In this document: positions 1 through 7,825 of the stretch, one piece after another
Numbering within the stretch: position 1 is the first letter of the stretch
Layout of the letters: every line of letters begins with the position of its first letter
Source of the DNA: a virus
Length of the DNA: 50,487 nt
Strand: one strand, 5' to 3'
Virus record (IMG/VR): IMGVR_UViG_3300021585_000002
Span: 1-50,487 of that record
Made by a program: the position numbers and the translations under genes
The notes under the pieces: model-generated
Databases searched by the model: none
Told to the model about the DNA's origin: nothing
What the model saw: the letters and a program-made list of their open reading frames with translations, nothing else

Positions 1-11
1 GTGGCGTTCAT
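1..11 (-). CDS. Start of a leftward gene cut by the window edge
   Basis: Only the first codons are present: an ATG on the minus strand at 11-9 followed by two and a half codons. A strong ribosome binding site (GAGGAAG on the minus strand, complement of 18-24) lies 7 bases upstream, inside the end of the SprT-like gene. This spacing is the only evidence that translation starts here. The product cannot be named. It would lie in the same leftward operon as the SprT-like gene. Confidence 0.35.
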
Positions 12-13
12 GG

Positions 14-655
14 TCAGACTTCCTCTGCTGCTGCGATTTGGGATTCGAGGGCGAAGGTGTCGCCATCGGTGGGGCATGTCGGCAGGCCCAGCGCTGCCCA
101 CTTGGCCGAGAGGCGCACGGTGTAACCGCAGGCCGGACAGGTGGCCTTGAGCATGCGGGTGCTTTGGGTCTTCTTCACCCCGACATTCAGCGCTGCATGC
201 GGGTACGTGCCCAGGGTCTGCAAGACCTGGGCGTATTGCGCGGCGAAGTCTTCAGCACCAGCCACCATGCGCCAGTTGTCACCCGCGGGGCACAGTCCCA
301 GGTTTGCGGCTGCCTCTATGTAGGCGTTCGAGGTGTGCGACATGGCACCGGGTGCGGCATGGGCCAGGGCTCCCACCAGTTGCGCCAGCACCTGGGCCGG
401 GTCGGCCAGGGTGGGAGAGACCATGACCTCATGGGTCTGGTCTGCCGAGTCGGTGTCGGCCCAGCACTCGGCGAGGGTGCCGCTGCGGCTGAAGGTGGAA
501 GGCAGCCCGCAGGTTGCCCGGATGCGGGCGGGCAGGCTGAGACCATGCCCAGCGAACACTGGGCGAAGGGATGCGATGGCGGCTGTTAGCCAATCCTCAC
601 GGGTGGGGTGTGTCACTTTGCTTCTCTCCTGTTTCGTCTGGGCACCGTTGCCCAT
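14..655 (-). CDS. SprT-like zinc protein with a degenerate active site
   Basis: The 213-residue protein resembles phage SprT-like proteins, normally zinc metallopeptidase folds followed by a zinc ribbon. The middle part (residues 77-110) has the family pattern of a strand ending VSPTL, then a helix where active members carry HExxH. Here that position reads GALAH (95-99), so the first His and the catalytic Glu are gone and only His99 remains. The C-terminus has a ribbon-like CPACGYTVR (173-181) and Cys194; the expected fourth Cys is not seen (CPTD). The protein may have kept a DNA- or protein-binding role without proteolysis. It is the first visible gene of the leftward unit and faces away from the packaging genes. 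Family assignment is by pattern recognition only. Confidence 0.6.
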   Translation of the reverse strand: MGNGAQTKQERSKVTHPTREDWLTAAIASLRPVFAGHGLSLPARIRATCGLPSTFSRSGTLAECWADTDSADQTHEVMVSPTLADPAQVLAQLVGALAHAAPGAMSHTSNAYIEAAANLGLCPAGDNWRMVAGAEDFAAQYAQVLQTLGTYPHAALNVGVKKTQSTRMLKATCPACGYTVRLSAKWAALGLPTCPTDGDTFALESQIAAAEEV

Positions 656-681
656 CGCCCCATACGGGGAGCGCCAGTGTA

Positions 682-708
682 GTGCAAGTGTTTGAACGGG
701 TGCAAGTG
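682..708. repeat. Direct repeat GTGCAAGTG, two copies 18 bases apart
   Basis: Two exact 9-base copies lie at 682-690 and 700-708, just upstream of the leftward gene. They could be binding sites for a regulator or part of an origin. Two copies of a 9-mer at this distance may also be chance. Confidence 0.4.
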
Positions 709-758
709 CTATCGCTCAAGAGGGAAGTCCAGACGGGGCGCTCTAGACCACAAGTCAC

Positions 759-780
759 GTGCGCGTGATGTGCGCGTGAT
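759..780. repeat. Exact tandem 11-mer GTGCGCGTGAT, two copies
   Basis: GTGCGCGTGAT occurs twice without a gap (759-769 and 770-780). Eleven bases is about one helical turn, so two bound proteins would sit on the same face of DNA, as at iterons or paired operators. It lies 166 bases left of the DnaA boxes. Confidence 0.6.
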
Positions 781-945
781 GCGGGTACTACGTGAAGTTA
801 TCCCGAGTCAATATCAGGGGTCTTTCCTGTATGGATGGACATGCCTCTAAAAGCCACCAGAACGGCCCAGGATCGATTCGGGGTGGCACCATATGCCCTG
901 GTATCAAAAAAGAAAGATCGGAGCTTCTAGCGAGTTGTGCACAAG

Positions 946-1049
946 TTATCCACAGGTGCTTCATAGGTAATGCCTCATTTTTGAGCACAAACAAAGGCTT
1001 ATCCACAGGCTGTGGATAACTGCTTGCCAAATGAACAAGCTGTGGATAA
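946..1049. promoter_or_regulatory. Cluster of four perfect DnaA boxes
   Basis: The consensus DnaA box TTATCCACA occurs exactly at 946-954 and 999-1007 on the + strand and at 1011-1019 and 1041-1049 on the minus strand. The middle two form a perfect inverted pair around a 3-base spacer (999-1019). Four exact 9-mers within 104 bases is far beyond chance. A weaker match, TTATCCCGA, starts at 798. Known roles of such clusters are replication initiation and DnaA titration or regulation. Here they suggest dependence on host DnaA. Confidence 0.7.
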
Positions 1050-1132
1050 CATGCGAACGAATGCCACCAGCAGCAAGGGTGGCGATAGTGATCAAGGGGC
1101 GCAAAGCCCGAAGGGCGAGAACCGTGAGCAAT

Positions 1133-1765
1133 ATGACAGGCAAGGACTACATGCAAGCCCTGGACTCGGTGGGCCAGGACGACGGCGAGGCCGAAGACGT
1201 TTACACACTAGACGGCCCGGACACCTACAGCGAAGCGGAACAGATGGCGGATGCCGCAGAGGCACCAAAGATCAGAGGGGATGGACACGTAGTAGGGACT
1301 GCAGAGTGGAAAAGAACCAGACCACTAACGGCACAACAGCAGGCTTTCGCCCAAGGGGTCATCCAGGGGAAAAGCCTGCGTCAGGCGTATAGGGATGCAT
1401 ACCCCAACGCCCAGGCCAACGACCAATCAATCAGCGCCACCGCAGCGCGACTAATGAAGGATGAGCGGATCACCAAGCTAGTCCGGGAAGCCTGGGAGGA
1501 AACACAAGAGGCGTTGACGGATGACCCGCAGGCGATGCGAAGGCATGTGGTCAGGCAGTTGGTGGCACTCAGCAAGACGGCAGCACAAGAGGGCAGCCGC
1601 TTAAAGGCACTGGAGTTGCTGGGCCGCAGTGCAGGCATGTTCAGGGATGTGCAGCAGGCAGCAGACAAGCCTCTCACCGCAGCAGAGTTGAAGGCAGCAC
1701 TGAGCGGACACCTCAAGCTAGTGGGGCAGACGCAGCGTAAACGCACGGGCACAGATGATGCGTAA
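1133..1765 (+). CDS. terS: Terminase small subunit
   Basis: The 210-residue protein recognises the packaging site and hands viral DNA to the large subunit. Residues 65-121 match the helix-turn-helix region of small terminases: a stretch starting LTAQQQAFAQG, then SLRQAYRDAYP, then SATAARLMKDERI. The N-terminal 60 residues are acidic and probably disordered; the C-terminal half is helical and would support oligomers. The ATG at 1133 is chosen because earlier in-frame starts (ATG 1031, GTG 1124) would either include the DnaA boxes as coding sequence or rest on an equally weak ribosome binding site. GTG 1124 is a real alternative. TerL follows after two small genes, the usual order. Confidence 0.85.
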   Translation: MTGKDYMQALDSVGQDDGEAEDVYTLDGPDTYSEAEQMADAAEAPKIRGDGHVVGTAEWKRTRPLTAQQQAFAQGVIQGKSLRQAYRDAYPNAQANDQSISATAARLMKDERITKLVREAWEETQEALTDDPQAMRRHVVRQLVALSKTAAQEGSRLKALELLGRSAGMFRDVQQAADKPLTAAELKAALSGHLKLVGQTQRKRTGTDDA

Positions 1766-1901
1766 ACAGCGGAGGGGTGGGATGACGTAAACGGTGGAGC
1801 GGTGGACCCACCGTACCCGGACCCCCCGCTGTGCATGACTGACCACCCTCCCGCGTACTACGCTCTAATCCACTCCCACATTTCTCCTCCCATCAAAACC
1901 A

Positions 1902-1931
1902 CCCCCCATTCCTCCCAAATCCCCACCCCCC
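1902..1931 (-). other. G-quadruplex-capable tract on the minus strand
   Basis: The 199-base gap between TerS and the next gene is strongly C-biased on the + strand. At 1902-1931 it has C-runs of 6, 3, 4 and 6 separated by 6, 4 and 1 bases, so the minus strand fits the four-tract G-quadruplex rule. A short hairpin (cggtgg/ccaccg) lies at 1800-1813. No terminator T-run was seen. Position beside TerS raises the possibility of a packaging or transcription pause site; this is inference. Confidence 0.5.
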
Positions 1932-1964
1932 GGGGTATATATTTTTCAGAAAGATATTGTTCGC

Positions 1965-2189
1965 ATGGAAACGACCGTTTACACTGACATCATTGATTAT
2001 GCGATGCCGACCATGATGGCGGAGAGGGCGTTGAAGGAGTTGCACAACGCTGCTTTGAACAGAGAGTTTGACAAGGCGATTGAGTTTGCCTTGGAGGCGG
2101 CGATTCAATGCAGGATGGCAAGTTTTGCTTTGCGTGGAATGGCAGAAGAGGAGAGAAGGCGTGACAGACAGGTGGCAGTTGGTTCTTGA
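1965..2189 (+). CDS. Small hypothetical protein
   Basis: A 74-residue, mostly helical protein rich in Ala, Glu and Arg. It has no motif I recognise and no membrane segment. An AGAAAGA sequence about 11 bases before the ATG could serve as a weak ribosome binding site. Its 3' end overlaps the start of the LexA-like gene by 29 bases in another frame, which supports co-translation. Position between the two terminase genes suggests a packaging-related or regulatory accessory role, but nothing in the sequence shows it. Confidence 0.6.
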   Translation: METTVYTDIIDYAMPTMMAERALKELHNAALNREFDKAIEFALEAAIQCRMASFALRGMAEEERRRDRQVAVGS

Positions 2190-2391
2190 TTTCATCAAGG
2201 CTTACATCAAGAGGCATGGGGTATCGCCTTCTTATGAGGTGATGGCTAAGAGCTTGGGATTGAAATCAAAAGCAAACATGCACAGGATTGTGAAGAGGCT
2301 TGAGAAGGAGGGCCACCTCAAGGTGGCCCCTAGAAGGTTTTATGGTGTGAAGGTTGTGGACCGGTCTATTGATGAGGTGGTGAGTCTGTGA
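2161..2391 (+). CDS. LexA-type winged-helix DNA-binding protein
   Basis: The 76-residue protein looks like the LexA N-terminal DNA-binding domain alone: a first helix (VLDFIKAYIKRHG), the turn SPSYEVMAKSLG, a recognition segment LKSKANMHRIVKRLEKEG and a basic wing ending in FYGVKVV. There is no peptidase domain, so it cannot self-cleave as LexA does. The GTG at 2161 is chosen because GAGGAGAGAAGG lies directly upstream and the domain begins right after it; a longer frame from 2068 adds a sequence unlike the domain. It overlaps the previous gene by 29 bases and TerL by 4 (GTGA). It may regulate phage transcription or assist packaging-site recognition. Confidence 0.75.
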   Translation: MTDRWQLVLDFIKAYIKRHGVSPSYEVMAKSLGLKSKANMHRIVKRLEKEGHLKVAPRRFYGVKVVDRSIDEVVSL

Positions 2392-3887
2392 CGTTATTGT
2401 CAAAGCAGGAGATTGGGCAGTACCTTGCGGTTGTGGACAAGGTGCCTGAGGTTGAGCGGAACAAGATCTTTGCCTTGTTGGAGATGGACAGGGTTGAGAG
2501 GTGCCGGGAGAGCTTTTTGTTCTTTGTCAGGCAGATGTGGCCTGGGTTTATCTCTGGGCGGCATCATCAGATCATGGCAGAGGCTTTTGAGAGGGTTGCT
2601 GCTGGGGAGTTGAAGAGGTTGATCATCAACATGCCTCCCCGGCACACCAAGTCTGAGTTTGCTTCGTACCTGCTTCCTAGTTGGTTCTTGGGCAAGTTCC
2701 CTGAGAAAAAGATCATCCAGACCGCCCACACTGCAGAATTGGCAGTGGGTTTTGGCAGAAAAGTCAGGAATCTGGTTCAAAGTGAACAATATGCCAAGGT
2801 GTTTGACACAAAGCTGTCCAGCGACTCCAAAGCTGCTGGACGGTGGAACACCCACAAGGGTGGCGACTACTTCGCTATCGGTGTTGGTGGTGCTGTGACG
2901 GGTAAGGGTGCGGATCTGTTGATCATTGATGATCCGCATAGTGAGCAGGAGGCCAAGCAGGGCAATCCTGAGGTCTATGACGGGGTGTATGAGTGGTACA
3001 CCTCTGGTCCTCGGCAGCGTTTACAGCCTGGAGGGGCCATCATTGTTGTGATGACCCGCTGGTCCAAGAGAGATTTGGCTGGGCAGATCCTCAAAGGGGC
3101 AGAAAGAGACGGTTCTGATCAGTGGGAAGTCATTGAATTCCCTGCCATATTGCCCTCGGGCAACCCTCTTTGGCCTGGATTTTGGTCAAAAGAAGCTCTG
3201 GAATCGCTCAAAGCTGAGCTTCCGGTGGCGAAATGGGAGGCTCAGTACCAGCAAAACCCGATTTCTGAGGGTGGAGCCATTGTTAAGCGTGAACAGTGGC
3301 AGATTTGGGACCAAGAGACGCCTCCGCCGTGCGAATACATCATCCAAAGCTGGGATACCGCCTTTGAGAAGAACAATCGGGCCGACTTTTCCGCTTGTAC
3401 AACGTGGGGGGTGTTTGACCACCCCAATAAACACGGTGATTTGAGGCCAAACATCATCCTTTTGGATGCCTACAAGGCTCGTCTGGAGTTCCCGGAGCTT
3501 AAAAAGAAGGCATTTGAGATGTGGAAGGAGTGGGACCCTGACACGCTGATTGTGGAAAAGAGGGCAGCAGGTGCGCCTTTGATCTATGAGATGCGCAAGA
3601 TGGGAATCCCGCTTTCGGAGTACACACCGGGCAAGGGCAGCGATAAGATAGCCCGTGTAAATTCAATCGCAGACCTGTTTGCATCAGGGGTTGTGTGGTG
3701 CCCGGAGAAGAGATGGGCAGAAGAGGTCATGGAAGAGATGGCCTCCTTCCCAAATGGGGATCATGATGACCTTGTGGACTCGTCCAGTCAGGCTTTGATG
3801 AGGTTTAGACAGGGCGGCTTCATTGCAATTGATAGCGATGAGCAAGACGAACCGATGCAAAAGCGCCGGAACGCCTCCTATTACTGA
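2388..3887 (+). CDS. terL: Terminase large subunit
   Basis: This 499-residue motor and nuclease packages DNA into the prohead. The ATPase half shows Walker A PPRHTKSE (83-90) and Walker B LLIIDD (177-182), followed by a coupling region around VMTRW (221-225). The C-terminal RNase H-like nuclease has acidic residues in the expected order: SWD (Asp323), VEKRAAG (Glu390) and HDDLVD (Asp460, Asp461). The Walker A has Thr where Gly is more usual; this variant occurs in phage terminases. It starts with GTG at 2388, overlapping the upstream stop by 4 bases. Length and motifs are complete, so the gene is probably functional. Confidence 0.95.
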   Translation: MTLLSKQEIGQYLAVVDKVPEVERNKIFALLEMDRVERCRESFLFFVRQMWPGFISGRHHQIMAEAFERVAAGELKRLIINMPPRHTKSEFASYLLPSWFLGKFPEKKIIQTAHTAELAVGFGRKVRNLVQSEQYAKVFDTKLSSDSKAAGRWNTHKGGDYFAIGVGGAVTGKGADLLIIDDPHSEQEAKQGNPEVYDGVYEWYTSGPRQRLQPGGAIIVVMTRWSKRDLAGQILKGAERDGSDQWEVIEFPAILPSGNPLWPGFWSKEALESLKAELPVAKWEAQYQQNPISEGGAIVKREQWQIWDQETPPPCEYIIQSWDTAFEKNNRADFSACTTWGVFDHPNKHGDLRPNIILLDAYKARLEFPELKKKAFEMWKEWDPDTLIVEKRAAGAPLIYEMRKMGIPLSEYTPGKGSDKIARVNSIADLFASGVVWCPEKRWAEEVMEEMASFPNGDHDDLVDSSSQALMRFRQGGFIAIDSDEQDEPMQKRRNASYY

Positions 3888-3902
3888 TTCTGAAAGCGCA
3901 AC

Positions 3903-6296
3903 ATGGCAACCAACATTGACACCGCTCTGAACCCCTTGGATATGGGATTGATGGGCGATGAGCCTGCGATTGAGATTGAAATTGAGCAACCTGAGGGCTT
4001 AAAGATCGGAATTGATGGCGTTGAAATAGATTTGATGCCGGAACCTCTGATGGCAGAAGAATTTGATGCCAACCTCGCAGAGTTCATGGATGACGGCGAC
4101 CTGCAGTCTTTGGCTTCAGAGCTTGTGGCCCTCGTAGACGCAGACATCAACTCCCGGAAAGACTGGACGGAGATGTTTGTCAAGGGCTTGGAAGTCCTTG
4201 GCATGAAGTATGAAGAGCGCACTGAGCCCTGGAACGGGGCCTGTGGCGTTTACAGCCCCCTTCTGACAGAAGCTGCCATCAGGTTTCAGTCAGAGATGAT
4301 CACTGAGACCTTCCCTGCCCAGGGCCCGGTCAAGACGCAGATCATCGGCGCGGTTGATCGCCTCAAGGAAGACGCAGCAGAGCGTGTCCGCGATGACATG
4401 AACTACATGCTGACCGAGAAGATGATCGACTACCGCTCAGAGCATGAGCGCATGCTGTACTCCCTGGGGCTCTCAGGCGCAGCGTTTAAGAAGATCTACC
4501 CGAACCCCAGCACTGAACTGCCTGCGGCTCCTTTTGTCCCGGCAGAAGACTTGATCATGCCCTATGGGGCATCCAATGTTTACACCGCAGAGCGCGTGAC
4601 TCACATCATGCGCAAGACGGAGAACGAGATCAAGAAGCTACAGGTTGCTGGCTTCTATCTGGACGAAGAACTGGGTGAGCCGGTCAGGTTCTTCACTGAC
4701 ATCGAAAAGAAAAAGGCAGAAGAACAAGGGTATACCCTGACTGATGATGACCGTTATCAGGTTCTGGAGATCCACGTAGACTGGGACATGCCGGGGTACG
4801 AAGATGAAGTTCCTTTGCCGTATGTGGTCACGGTTGAAAGAGGCACTCAGACGGTTCTGTCAATCCGGCGAAACTGGAACGAAGACGACAAGCGAAAACT
4901 CAAGCGACAGCACTTCGTCCAATACACCTATATTCCTGGTTTTGGCGCTTATGGTTTGGGTTATATCCACCTTATTGGTGGTTATGCTCGCGCTGGCACT
5001 TCCATCATCCGGCAATTGGTGGATGCTGGCACCCTGTCCAACCTGCCCGGTGGCCTAAAGGCTCGTGGGTTGCGGATTAAGGGCGATGACACCCCGATTG
5101 CTCCGGGTGAGTTTAGAGATGTGGATATTGCTTCTGGAAGTGTGCGTGACAACATCATGCCGCTGCCTTACAAGGAGCCAAGCCAAGTTTTGGCTGCGCT
5201 GCTTCAGTCAATTACTGAAGATGGGCGCAGACTAGCAGCGATTGCAGATCTCAAGATCAGCGATATGTCTGCCCAGGCCCCTGTGGGCACCACGCTGGCT
5301 ATTCTTGAGCGTCAACTCAAGACTATGAGCGCGGTTCAAGCCCGTGTACACGCAAGCCTGCGCATGGAGTTTAAGTTGCTCAAGGAAATCATTCGTGATT
5401 TCCTGCCTGCAGATTATTCCTACACGCCAGAGGGTGGTGATCGGTCGGTTAAACAGTCTGACTATGACTTGGTTGAGGTTATCCCGGTCAGTGATCCGAA
5501 CGCAGCTACTATGGCGCAGCGGATCATGCAGTATCAAGCTGCTTTGCAATTGGCCCAAGGTGCTCCGCAGATTTATGACCTTCCTCAACTGCATCGGCAG
5601 ATGTTGGAAGTATTGGGTATCAAGAACGCAGAGAAGCTGGTTCCTGTCGAAGATGATCAGAAACCTCGTGATCCCGTGTCAGAAAACATGAGTTTCTTGA
5701 CCGGGAAACCAACCAAAGCATTTATCTACCAAGACCATCAGGCCCATATTGCAACCCATATGAGCCTTATGCAAGATCCCATGATCATGCAGATGATGGG
5801 GCAGAGCCCAATGGCTCAGCAAATGCAAGGCGCGGTTATGGCTCACATCGCAGAGCACATGGCCTTTGCTTATCGCCAGCAGATTGAGCAGCAGCTTGGT
5901 GTGCCCATGACGGCCCCGGATCAGGAGTTGGATGAGCAGACGGAAGTGCAGTTGTCGCGTCTGGTAGCCCAGGCAGCGCAGCAATTGCTGCAAAGCAACA
6001 TGGGCAAGGCACAGCAGCAGCAAGCCCAGCAAATGGCTCAAAACCCGCAGATGCAGATGGCGCAGATGGAGCTTCAGCTTAAGGCCGAAGAACTCAAGCG
6101 CAAGGAAGCAGACAGCCAACGTGACTTCCAGATTGCACAGCAAAAGATTCAACTTGAACAGCAGCGCTTGCAAGTTGAAACACAGAAGGAAGCCGCTCGT
6201 TTACAGGCGCAACAAAAGCAAGGAGACAAGAAACTCCGAGCAGATATGGTGAAGAGTATGATTAAACCAGCGCAACAACCGCGCACAAAACAATAA
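3903..6296 (+). CDS. Portal protein, P22-like
   Basis: At 797 residues this is in the size range of large podovirus portals, which form the twelve-subunit ring for DNA entry and exit. The assignment rests on position right after TerL, on length, and on a central segment typical of portals (RKDWTEMFVKGLEVLG near 80 and EERTEPWNGACGVYSPLL near 105). The first 60 residues are very acidic. The last 130 residues are a Gln/Met-rich, then charged, coiled-coil-like tail that could form the barrel reaching into the head. The ATG at 3903 has only a weak upstream GAAAG. A good ribosome binding site for the next gene follows the stop. Confidence 0.85.
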   Translation: MATNIDTALNPLDMGLMGDEPAIEIEIEQPEGLKIGIDGVEIDLMPEPLMAEEFDANLAEFMDDGDLQSLASELVALVDADINSRKDWTEMFVKGLEVLGMKYEERTEPWNGACGVYSPLLTEAAIRFQSEMITETFPAQGPVKTQIIGAVDRLKEDAAERVRDDMNYMLTEKMIDYRSEHERMLYSLGLSGAAFKKIYPNPSTELPAAPFVPAEDLIMPYGASNVYTAERVTHIMRKTENEIKKLQVAGFYLDEELGEPVRFFTDIEKKKAEEQGYTLTDDDRYQVLEIHVDWDMPGYEDEVPLPYVVTVERGTQTVLSIRRNWNEDDKRKLKRQHFVQYTYIPGFGAYGLGYIHLIGGYARAGTSIIRQLVDAGTLSNLPGGLKARGLRIKGDDTPIAPGEFRDVDIASGSVRDNIMPLPYKEPSQVLAALLQSITEDGRRLAAIADLKISDMSAQAPVGTTLAILERQLKTMSAVQARVHASLRMEFKLLKEIIRDFLPADYSYTPEGGDRSVKQSDYDLVEVIPVSDPNAATMAQRIMQYQAALQLAQGAPQIYDLPQLHRQMLEVLGIKNAEKLVPVEDDQKPRDPVSENMSFLTGKPTKAFIYQDHQAHIATHMSLMQDPMIMQMMGQSPMAQQMQGAVMAHIAEHMAFAYRQQIEQQLGVPMTAPDQELDEQTEVQLSRLVAQAAQQLLQSNMGKAQQQQAQQMAQNPQMQMAQMELQLKAEELKRKEADSQRDFQIAQQKIQLEQQRLQVETQKEAARLQAQQKQGDKKLRADMVKSMIKPAQQPRTKQ

Positions 6297-6305
6297 GGAG
6301 TTAAT

Positions 6306-6497
6306 ATGACCACTGCGTTTACCGTGGTTATCAAAGAAATTGAGGAGCGCCGCGAATCCATCGCGCAGGCGCTTATCTCAGGCTCGGCAAAAGATCATGC
6401 TGAGTATCGTGACTTGTGTGGCGAGATCCGGGGTCTATCGCGTGCACATGCTTTTATAACTGACCTCGTGCGAAAGATGGAAAACGACGATGAGTGA
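6306..6497 (+). CDS. Small conserved-type head-module protein
   Basis: A 63-residue, highly charged helical protein with an AAGGAG site placed correctly before the ATG. Its sequence (MTTAFTVVIKEIEERRESIA at the start, then a helix ending in RKMENDDE) suggests a small coiled-coil. It overlaps the GroES-like gene by 8 bases. Small helical proteins often sit between portal and scaffold genes in short-tailed phages, but its function is unknown. Confidence 0.7.
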   Translation: MTTAFTVVIKEIEERRESIAQALISGSAKDHAEYRDLCGEIRGLSRAHAFITDLVRKMENDDE

Positions 6498-6894
6498 AAT
6501 CCTCCTAAGTGATGGTGCAAGCACCACGGTATTGCCCGAGACCGACGCAGAAAAGGCCCGTCAGGTGCCTGATCCTGTGACTTATCACTTGCTCTGCATG
6601 CTGCCCAAAGCGGATGAAGAGTATGAAAGCGGGCTGGTCAAAGCAGGCCAGACCATGCATTTCGAAGAGGTGATGAGCCCGGTGCTGTTTGTTGCCAAGA
6701 TGGGGCCTGATTGCTACAAAGATCCGCTGCGCTTTCCCAGCGGGGCTTCATGCAAGGTAGGCGATTTCGTCTTAGTCCGACCGAATACGGGCACGCGCCT
6801 GAAGATTCATGGTACGGAGTGGCGAATCATCAACGACGACAGCGTTGAAGCGGTTGTCCAAGATCCTCGTGGCATCCAAAAGGGAGGACGCTGA
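6490..6894 (+). CDS. GroES-like co-chaperonin
   Basis: The 134-residue protein has the beta-barrel core expected of phage GroES-like proteins: VLFVAKMGPDCYKDP, then GDFVLVRPNTGTRLKI, and the closing strand-turn EWRIINDDSVEAVVQDP (about 109-125). Such proteins replace or modify host GroES on the GroEL ring for coat-protein folding. The 50-residue N-terminal extension and the spacing of the mobile loop differ from host GroES. Its place between portal and scaffold fits a role in folding head proteins. It overlaps the preceding gene by 8 bases; the scaffold start follows one base after its stop. Confidence 0.75.
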   Translation: MSEILLSDGASTTVLPETDAEKARQVPDPVTYHLLCMLPKADEEYESGLVKAGQTMHFEEVMSPVLFVAKMGPDCYKDPLRFPSGASCKVGDFVLVRPNTGTRLKIHGTEWRIINDDSVEAVVQDPRGIQKGGR

Positions 6895-6895
6895 T

Positions 6896-7825
6896 ATGTC
6901 GGAGTTCAAATTTCCAGACGAGATTGAGGCTGAAAAGCCTACGGAAGAGAAGCTGCAAATTGAGATCGAAGGCGAAACCGAGATTGAGGTTGTTGACGAC
7001 ACGCCGCCGGAGGATCGCAACCGCAAGCCGATGAAGGAGGCTCCCGCAGAGGTTACCGATGATGAGTTGGAACAGTATTCTGAAGGGGTCAAAAAGCGCA
7101 TCCAGCACTTCTCCAAGGGCTATCACGAGGAGCGCAGGGCCAAAGAAGCGGCGTTGCGTGAGCGTGAAGAGGCAGTACGTCTTGCTCAAAATCTTGTTGA
7201 GGAGAACAAACGCCTTCAGGGTAGTTTGGGACAAGGCCAGCAAGCCCTGCTTGAACAAGCCAAGAAGGTTGTTCAAAACGAACTTGATCAAGCCAAACAG
7301 AAGTTCAAAGCCGCTTATGAAGCGGGAGACTCTGATGCTTTGGTTGAGGCTCAAGAAGCACTTGCCGCTGCTAAATACAAAGCAGAGCGAGTAAACAATT
7401 TCAAGCCAGCAGTTGCACAGCCGCAAACTCCTGTGGTACAACCCGCACCACAGGCAGAGCAAAGTGTCCGTATTGATCCGAAAGCTGATGCTTGGCGTGA
7501 TGCCAATCCTTGGTTTGGGTCAAATGATGAGATGACTGCTGTGGCCTTAACGGTTCACAAAAAACTTGTTGATAGCGGAGTAGACACCAACAGCGACGAG
7601 TATTACGAGAAAATCAACTCTCGTGTACGGCAGATCTTCCCAGATGCGTTTACCTCTGAGAAGCCAGCTAAAAAAGCCGCAGTTGTAGCTCCCGCCACGC
7701 GAAGCACAGCGCCCCGAAAAATCGTGTTGACGCAATCACAAGTTCAAATCGCCAAACGGCTCGGACTGACTAATGAACAGTACGCCCGTGCGGTTGCGGA
7801 AGAAATGAGGAAACAAAATGGCTGA
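6896..7825 (+). CDS. Probable scaffolding protein
   Basis: The 309-residue protein has the profile of an internal scaffold. Residues 1-60 are very acidic, a long charged coiled-coil spans about 60-170, a Pro/Gln linker follows (near 180-195), and the basic C-terminus ends near EQYARAVAEEMRKQNG, as expected for a coat-binding tail. The start at 6896 is set by GGGAGG just upstream and by the acidic N-terminus beginning MSEFKFPDE; an upstream in-frame ATG at 6809 lies within the GroES-like gene. Scaffold between portal and coat is the normal order. No sequence motif is diagnostic, so the name rests on composition and position. Confidence 0.7.
   Translation: MSEFKFPDEIEAEKPTEEKLQIEIEGETEIEVVDDTPPEDRNRKPMKEAPAEVTDDELEQYSEGVKKRIQHFSKGYHEERRAKEAALREREEAVRLAQNLVEENKRLQGSLGQGQQALLEQAKKVVQNELDQAKQKFKAAYEAGDSDALVEAQEALAAAKYKAERVNNFKPAVAQPQTPVVQPAPQAEQSVRIDPKADAWRDANPWFGSNDEMTAVALTVHKKLVDSGVDTNSDEYYEKINSRVRQIFPDAFTSEKPAKKAAVVAPATRSTAPRKIVLTQSQVQIAKRLGLTNEQYARAVAEEMRKQNG

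Larger units (their letters stand above)
656..1132. other. Divergent intergenic region, candidate replication origin or control region
   Basis: This 477-base stretch separates the leftward SprT-like gene from the rightward TerS gene. It contains two copies of GTGCAAGTG (682-690, 700-708), an exact tandem 11-mer (759-780), a 10-base palindrome (935-944) and a cluster of four perfect DnaA boxes (946-1049). The stretch 961-1000 is richer in A and T than its surroundings. Repeats next to DnaA boxes are typical of replication origins, but operators for divergent transcription would also fit. No convincing sigma70 promoter was found for either direction. A frame from ATG 1031 runs into TerS, but it would make the DnaA boxes coding, so a later start is preferred. 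Confidence 0.5.

Noticed and set aside
759-780. CRISPR or IS end
   Set aside because: Only two 11-base copies without spacers, inverted partner or transposase.
1031-1132. Longer TerS starting at ATG 1031
   Set aside because: It would translate a DnaA box, and the added 34 residues do not look like a terminase N-terminus. No ribosome binding site.
2068-2160. Longer start for the LexA-like protein
   Set aside because: The extension is Arg/Trp-rich, lies inside the previous gene and lacks a leader; GTG 2161 has a strong one.
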